A stretch of DNA of 9,603 nt from Pseudomonadota bacterium. Its GTDB lineage: Bacteria; Pseudomonadota; Alphaproteobacteria; Caulobacterales; Caulobacteraceae. The stretch lies in contig JAEZCL010000239.1 in the NCBI GenBank assembly GCA_023433585.1, positions 1 to 9,603 on the forward strand, in the 5' to 3' direction. Below, in pieces: positions 6,398-9,603 of this stretch; the stretch's first letter is position 1, and each line of letters opens with the position of its first letter. The translations under genes and the position numbers were made by a program. Under the pieces are notes generated by a model that saw only the letters and a program-made list of their open reading frames with translations, was not told the DNA's origin and ran no database searches.

Positions 6398-6931
6398 ATG
6401 TCGCGTCTCGCCCCGTTAACCCTGATGGCGGCTGTCGCCGGCGCGGCGGCGCTCTGCCTCCAGGTCGGCCCCGTCCAGGCCCAGAGCGGCTATCATGGCC
6501 ATTACAACCAGGGCTACGGTCATCAATGGCGGGCGCCGTCCTGGTGGAGCCAGCGCGACCGGCCGGGCGATTATCGCTGCGACGCCTATTGGGACGCCAA
6601 CCGCACCGATTGCCACGAACGGTGGCGCGACCAGCGGCGCTATCCTGTGCGCGATCGCGCCTACGGCCACGGCTATGGCCACTACGGTCAGGGCCACTCC
6701 TACAGCCGGGGCCGCTACGACTACGGGCGTTATGCCGCCGCCGTGCAGGGCGCCGACGCTTGGCGCGGCGCCTATGGGCGGCCCGACCTAGTCTATCCGG
6801 GGACGGGATACGGTCATGCGGCCGGGCGGGATCCGGGCCGTATCGAATGGTGCCGCTGGAATTATCGCTCGTACAATCCGGCCACGGGCTATTACCGCGC
6901 CTACAGCGGCCGGCTGGTCTATTGCGGCTGA
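6398..6931 (+). CDS. Secreted Tyr/His/Gly-rich protein with BA14K-type C-terminus
   Basis: A 177-residue exported protein. A Sec signal peptide occupies residues 1-28 with likely cleavage after VQA. Residues about 30-145 are low in complexity and rich in Gly, Tyr, His and Arg, with recurring GYGH and YGH units. The C-terminus, WCRWNYRSYNPATG (151-164) through a final YC (175-176), matches the BA14K family pattern (Cys, RYRSYdPaTg, then a closing Cys), first known from a Brucella immunoreactive protein with reported lectin-like activity. C152 and C176 probably form a disulfide; C61 and C72 may form another. AGGAG lies 8 bases upstream of the ATG, a strong ribosome binding site. The location is periplasmic or surface; the ligand is unknown. 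The central region may bind metal or cell-wall polymer, but that is speculation. Confidence 0.85.
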   Translation: MSRLAPLTLMAAVAGAAALCLQVGPVQAQSGYHGHYNQGYGHQWRAPSWWSQRDRPGDYRCDAYWDANRTDCHERWRDQRRYPVRDRAYGHGYGHYGQGHSYSRGRYDYGRYAAAVQGADAWRGAYGRPDLVYPGTGYGHAAGRDPGRIEWCRWNYRSYNPATGYYRAYSGRLVYCG

Positions 6932-6941
6932 AGCACACAAA

Positions 6942-6987
6942 CCTTTGATCGAACAAGAGCTTGGCGAGCGCCGTTCGCCATCAAAGG
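6942..6987 (+). other. Nested stem-loop after the BA14K-like gene
   Basis: The outer arms CCTTTGAT (6942-6949) and ATCAAAGG (6980-6987) are perfect complements. Directly stacked inside the right arm is a second stem, GGCGA (6963-6967) with TCGCC (6975-6979), leaving a 13-base bulge on the left. It starts 10 bases after the stop codon. No T-run follows, so it is not a canonical rho-independent terminator. A 3' end stabiliser or a leader structure of the next gene (start 7054) fits equally well. Confidence 0.4.
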
Positions 6988-7053
6988 GCCTTATCCGCCC
7001 CTCTTGAGTGATCCGGCCCCGTCCAGCGGGGGCGGCATCAAGGGAGCGCGTTC

Positions 7054-7251
7054 ATGTCCCAGCACAATATCGTCGGGTCGGAGGCCTTTGAGAAAGCCCC
7101 GTTCGTGTACATCCGCATGGTCCGTTCGGGCGGGCTGCGTCGGCGCAAGGCCCGCACGCTGCTGGCTTTCGTGGCGGGGGCGGTGGTCGCCGTCGGCGTC
7201 GGGGCCCTGGCGACGGTCCTGGCCTTCGGACCTGCGCTCGGGATCAGCTGA
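7054..7251 (+). CDS. Small single-helix membrane protein, unknown function
   Basis: A 65-residue protein that I do not recognise. The N-terminal 30 residues are polar and end in a basic patch (GGLRRRKAR, 27-35), followed by one Ala/Val/Gly-rich transmembrane helix (about 36-59) and a very short tail, suggesting an inner-membrane protein with its N-terminus in the cytoplasm. The ATG has AGGGAG 7 bases upstream, a good ribosome binding site, which with the coherent topology makes a real gene likely. It is 122 bases after the BA14K-like gene and ends 30 bases before a strong terminator. Confidence 0.7.
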   Translation: MSQHNIVGSEAFEKAPFVYIRMVRSGGLRRRKARTLLAFVAGAVVAVGVGALATVLAFGPALGIS

Positions 7252-7281
7252 GGACCATCCGTCCTCGTCATGATAACGAAA

Positions 7282-7309
7282 AAGGGCCGCGTCGGATGAC
7301 GCGGCCCTT
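7282..7309 (-). terminator. Rho-independent terminator between the 65-residue protein gene and exbD
   Basis: A perfect 12-bp stem, AAGGGCCGCGTC (7282-7293) and GACGCGGCCCTT (7298-7309), closes a GGAT loop. On the minus strand it is followed by five T residues (the A-run at 7279-7283), the classical layout, and it begins 24 bases after the exbD stop. On the plus strand the stem is followed by TTCGTCGTT, a weaker tract, so it may also stop the convergent small membrane gene. Confidence 0.92.
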
Positions 7310-7333
7310 CGTCGTTCGGGGGTGAGTCCCGAT

Positions 7334-7762
7334 CTATTCGATGTCTTCGTTCAGCAGGCCGACCTTGTAGTAGCCGTTGGTCTGCAGCGTGTTCATCACT
7401 TCCATGAAGCGCTCATACATCACGTCCGGCTGGGCGCGGACGAAGACGCGCTCCTCGCGCGGGTTCGGCACGGCCAGGGCGGTGTTCAAGGTGGCGATCA
7501 GGTTGTCGAGCGTGGTCAGTTCGTCCACGACATAGAGCGCCGTCTCGTCCTGGATGGAGATGAAGATCGGCTCCTTCTGGTCTTCCGGGTTCTCGGGCGG
7601 CGAGGCCGGCGGAAGGTCCAGACGGATCGAAACGGTGGCCAGCGGCGCGGCCACCATGAAGATGATGAGCAGCACGAGCATGACGTCCACGAACGGCGTC
7701 ACGTTCATGTCCGAGTTCAGCTCTTCGACCTTGCCGCCCTGCTGCTTGATCTTACCCGCCAT
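7334..7762 (-). CDS. exbD: ExbD/TolR family biopolymer transport protein
   Basis: Subunit of the proton-driven ExbB-ExbD motor that energises TonB-dependent outer-membrane uptake. The 142 residues match the family (E. coli ExbD 141). There is a short cytoplasmic N-terminus, one transmembrane helix (about 21-43, VTPFVDVMLVLLIIFMVAAP) carrying the essential aspartate D26, and a periplasmic domain from about 45 on. The start at 7762 has GGAG 9 bases upstream; the frame stays open to 7960, but that part shows no family sequence. No exbB, tonB or second exbD lies next to it within the window: the upstream neighbour is a divergent regulator gene. A strong terminator follows, so it is the last or only gene of its transcript. 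A tolR assignment is less likely without tol-pal neighbours. Confidence 0.93.
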   Translation of the reverse strand: MAGKIKQQGGKVEELNSDMNVTPFVDVMLVLLIIFMVAAPLATVSIRLDLPPASPPENPEDQKEPIFISIQDETALYVVDELTTLDNLIATLNTALAVPNPREERVFVRAQPDVMYERFMEVMNTLQTNGYYKVGLLNEDIE

Positions 7763-8047
7763 ACGCAATGTCTCCAGTGGGCCCGCGCTGAGGGAGAGGG
7801 TGGCGGGCGTACTAAAAGCGTGTCGGACAGTCTCTTGGCGTCGGACGCCGCGCTTGTAAAGCGTCCAGGCGATCAAGAGCGTTCCGAAAGGGTGAATTAC
7901 TCGCGCTAGGCGAATGAATCCAGCGCCGAGCGTCGTTGACGAGAAGAATCGCCTGCCCACGAGAGGGGTGGTCGAGGCCGGATTGATCCGACCCTTGAAT
8001 GAGCCCAGGATGCTGATCGACGATGCAAGCCATCAAGAGGGCCGCTC
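7763..8047. promoter_or_regulatory. Divergent intergenic region exbD / XRE regulator (285 bases)
   Basis: I see no credible gene in this gap. It should hold promoters in both directions. Two palindromes with a shared GTCGGAC core lie 58-87 bases upstream of exbD: GTGTCGGACA (7820-7829) and GGCGTCGGACGCC (7837-7849, perfect 6-1-6), with centres 18 bases apart. Two GANTC sites (7916-7920, 7946-7950), the motif methylated by CcrM in Caulobacterales, lie nearer the middle. A TTGACG hexamer (7936-7941) is a good -35 for the XRE gene, but no matching -10 follows at 16-18 bases. Promoter positions are therefore not assigned. Confidence 0.35.
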
Positions 8048-8066
8048 ATGGGCTCCATCCTGGGCT
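8002..8066 (+). promoter_or_regulatory. Inverted repeat bracketing the XRE gene start codon
   Basis: AGCCCAGGATG (8002-8012) and CATCCTGGGCT (8056-8066) are perfect 11-base complements; a flanking G-T pair could extend them. In mRNA the 43-base loop between them would contain both the ribosome binding site (AGAGGG near 8035-8040) and the ATG at 8048. The same left arm can instead pair GAGCCCA (8001-8007) with TGGGCTC (8049-8055), which overlaps the start codon. The two pairings exclude each other. It could be a translational control element, an operator, or chance. Confidence 0.4.
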
Positions 8067-8296
8067 TTCCCGGCGCCGACCCGGCCGATGCGGCCGTCGG
8101 CGCCCGGCTGAGGCGCTGGCGGGACCCGCGCGGCGTGGACCTGGAGGCCATGGCCGAGGCGCTGGGCCTGGCGCCCGAGGAGATGCGCCGGATCGAGGCC
8201 GGGCGCGCGCACCTGGATTCCGTGCAGCTGGCCGTGGCGACCCGGCATCTTCGCCTGCCGGTCTGGGCGCTGGTGTCGGACACGCGGGCCTATTGA
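8048..8296 (+). CDS. Small XRE-type helix-turn-helix regulator
   Basis: An 82-residue DNA-binding protein consisting of little more than one helix-turn-helix domain. Residues about 17-78 fit the Cro/C1 (XRE) pattern: VGARLRRWRD as helix 1, DLEAMAEALGL (31-41) as helix 2, APEEMRRIEAGR (42-53) as the recognition helix with its conserved EAGR end, and a closing helix up to LPVWALVSD. There is no effector or oligomerisation domain. AGAGGG lies 7 bases upstream of the ATG. Targets cannot be read directly; self-regulation, exbD across the divergent gap, or downstream ubiD (58 bases away on the same strand) are candidates by position only. An inverted repeat brackets its start. Confidence 0.85.
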   Translation: MGSILGFPGADPADAAVGARLRRWRDPRGVDLEAMAEALGLAPEEMRRIEAGRAHLDSVQLAVATRHLRLPVWALVSDTRAY

Positions 8297-8354
8297 ACGG
8301 GTGACACGCCGCCCGTCCTTGCCTAAGCCGTTCGCGTCCTGATCGGAGCGACGA

Positions 8355-9603
8355 ATGGCCTACAAGTCCCTGCGTGATTTCATCGACATGCTCGAAGCCC
8401 AGGGCGAGCTGGTGCGGGTGTCCGAACCCGTCTCCACCGTCCTGGAGATGACCGAGATCCAGACCCGGCTGCTGCGCGACGGCGGCCCGGCTGTGCTTTT
8501 CGAGACGCCGGTCATGCCGGACGGCTCGGTCAGCCCCATCCCCTGCCTGGTCAATCTGTTCGGCACGGTGAAGCGGGTGGCCATGGGCGTGACCCTGGAG
8601 AAGAAACAACGCACCACGGGGGCCGAGCTGCGCGAGGTGGGCGAGCTTCTGGCGTTCCTGCGCAATCCGACGCCGCCGCGCGGCCTGTCGGACGCCATGG
8701 AGATGCTGCCCCTGGCCCAGACCGTCATGGGCATGCGGCCCAAGGCGGTGAAGAAGGCGCCGGTGCATGAGGTGGTGCTGAAGGGCGATCAGATCGACCT
8801 GGGCCGCCTGCCCATCCAGACCTGCTGGCCCGGCGAACCGGCGCCGCTCATCACCTGGGGCCTGGTGGTGACCAAGGGGCCGTCCGAGGCGGCCGAGGAC
8901 GACTTCAACCTGGGCATCTACCGGATGCAGGTGCTGGGCAAGGACAAGGCGATCATGCGTTGGCTGGCCCACCGGGGCGGGGCCCAGCATTACGCCCGGC
9001 ACAAGAAGGCCGGAAAGCGCGAGCCGCTGCCCGCCGCCGTGGTGCTGGGGGCGGACCCCGGCATGATCCTGGCGGCGGTGACGCCGGTGCCCGACACCCT
9101 GTCGGAATACCAGTTCGCCGGCCTCCTGCGCGGGGCCAAGGCCGAACTGGTCCCATGCAAGACCGTGCCGCTGATGGTCCCGGCCCAGGCCGAGATCGTG
9201 CTGGAGGGCCATGTGCTGCTGGACGAGCACGCCGAGGAAGGCCCCTACGGCGACCACACCGGCTATTACAACTCGGTCGAGACCTTCCCGGTGTTCCAGG
9301 TGACGGCGATCACCATGCGCCGCGACCCCATTTATCTGACCACCTTCACCGGCCGCCCACCGGACGAGCCCAGCGTGCTGGGCGAGGCGCTGAACGAGGT
9401 GTTCATCCCGCTGCTGCGGGCGCAATTCCCCGAGATCACCGACTTCTGGCTGCCGCCCGAAGGGTGCAGCTACCGCATCGCCGTGGTGTCGATGAAGAAG
9501 GCCTATCCGGGCCACGCCAAGCGGGTGATGCTGGGCGTGTGGAGCTATCTGCGCCAGTTCATGTACACCAAGTGGGTCATCGTGGTGGACGACGACATCG
9601 ATG
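8355..9603 (+). CDS. ubiD: 4-hydroxy-3-polyprenylbenzoate decarboxylase UbiD (3' truncated)
   Basis: Prenylated-FMN-dependent decarboxylase that removes the carboxyl group from 4-hydroxy-3-polyprenylbenzoate in ubiquinone synthesis; it needs the UbiX-made cofactor. The first 416 residues are present and the frame stays open to the window end; E. coli UbiD has about 497 residues, so roughly 80 are probably missing. Cofactor and metal positions known from E. coli are conserved at a constant offset of 13: N185 in DFNLGIYR, IYR 188-190, RWL 202-204, RG 207-208, E251 in EYQF, and the proposed proton donor D300 in GPYGDHTGYY. GGAG lies 6 bases upstream of the ATG. It follows the XRE gene by 58 bases with no terminator visible. 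Confidence 0.96.
   Translation, partial: MAYKSLRDFIDMLEAQGELVRVSEPVSTVLEMTEIQTRLLRDGGPAVLFETPVMPDGSVSPIPCLVNLFGTVKRVAMGVTLEKKQRTTGAELREVGELLAFLRNPTPPRGLSDAMEMLPLAQTVMGMRPKAVKKAPVHEVVLKGDQIDLGRLPIQTCWPGEPAPLITWGLVVTKGPSEAAEDDFNLGIYRMQVLGKDKAIMRWLAHRGGAQHYARHKKAGKREPLPAAVVLGADPGMILAAVTPVPDTLSEYQFAGLLRGAKAELVPCKTVPLMVPAQAEIVLEGHVLLDEHAEEGPYGDHTGYYNSVETFPVFQVTAITMRRDPIYLTTFTGRPPDEPSVLGEALNEVFIPLLRAQFPEITDFWLPPEGCSYRIAVVSMKKAYPGHAKRVMLGVWSYLRQFMYTKWVIVVDDDID

Noticed and set aside
7322..7909. 195-codon plus-strand frame opposite exbD
   Set aside because: Antisense shadow; exbD has the conserved helix, aspartate, ribosome binding site and terminator on the other strand.
7763..7960. 66-residue N-terminal extension of exbD
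   Set aside because: The extension shows no homology-like features, would place the ExbD helix mid-protein, and a good ribosome binding site precedes the ATG at 7762, which gives the usual ExbD length.
8046..9515. 489-codon open frame on the minus strand across ubiD and the XRE gene
   Set aside because: It is antisense to ubiD, whose conserved cofactor residues are all in place; the antisense product shows no family features.

Overview
The window is high-GC DNA from an alphaproteobacterium, most likely a member of the Caulobacterales close to Brevundimonas. That assignment rests on my recognition of the protein sequences (DUF1801 protein, GNAT-nitrilase fusion, HslU, IlvA, ExbD, UbiD), on the strong G/C preference at third codon positions, which produces long meaningless antisense frames, and on the style of the intergenic palindromes. 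It was not checked by a search. Most of the window is ordinary chromosomal housekeeping DNA. No phage, transposase, CRISPR array, rRNA or tRNA is visible, and no gene-free stretch exceeds 300 bases.

Layout. Bases 1-50 hold a two-hairpin palindromic repeat. Two minus-strand genes follow: a DUF1801 protein (68-502) and, upstream of it, a GNAT acetyltransferase fused to a nitrilase-type amidohydrolase (553-2103). Divergent from these are a small two-helix membrane protein (2191-2472) and hslU, the ATPase of the HslUV protease (2538-3839). hslV is not in the window. A palindrome built of GTGRTTA heptamers (3841-3942) fills the gap between hslU and a convergent minus-strand pair: ilvA (threonine ammonia-lyase with ACT domain, 4438-5640) and a lipoprotein FKBP-type prolyl isomerase (3948-4466) whose start lies inside the end of ilvA.

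Divergent from ilvA is a plus-strand run of three short envelope genes: a lipoprotein (5820-6353), a secreted Tyr/His/Gly-rich protein ending in a BA14K-type motif (6398-6931), and a 65-residue single-helix membrane protein (7054-7251). A strong rho-independent terminator (7282-7309) separates them from convergent exbD (7334-7762). A 285-base divergent leader carrying palindromes leads to a small XRE-type helix-turn-helix regulator (8048-8296) and then ubiD (8355 to the window end, 3' truncated), the prenylated-FMN decarboxylase of ubiquinone synthesis.

I see no coherent new multi-gene system. The signals most worth a second look are non-coding: the heptamer palindrome between hslU and the isomerase gene, an 11-bp inverted repeat that brackets the start codon of the XRE gene with a competing pairing over the start itself, the GTCGGAC-core palindromes upstream of exbD, and the two-hairpin element at the left edge.
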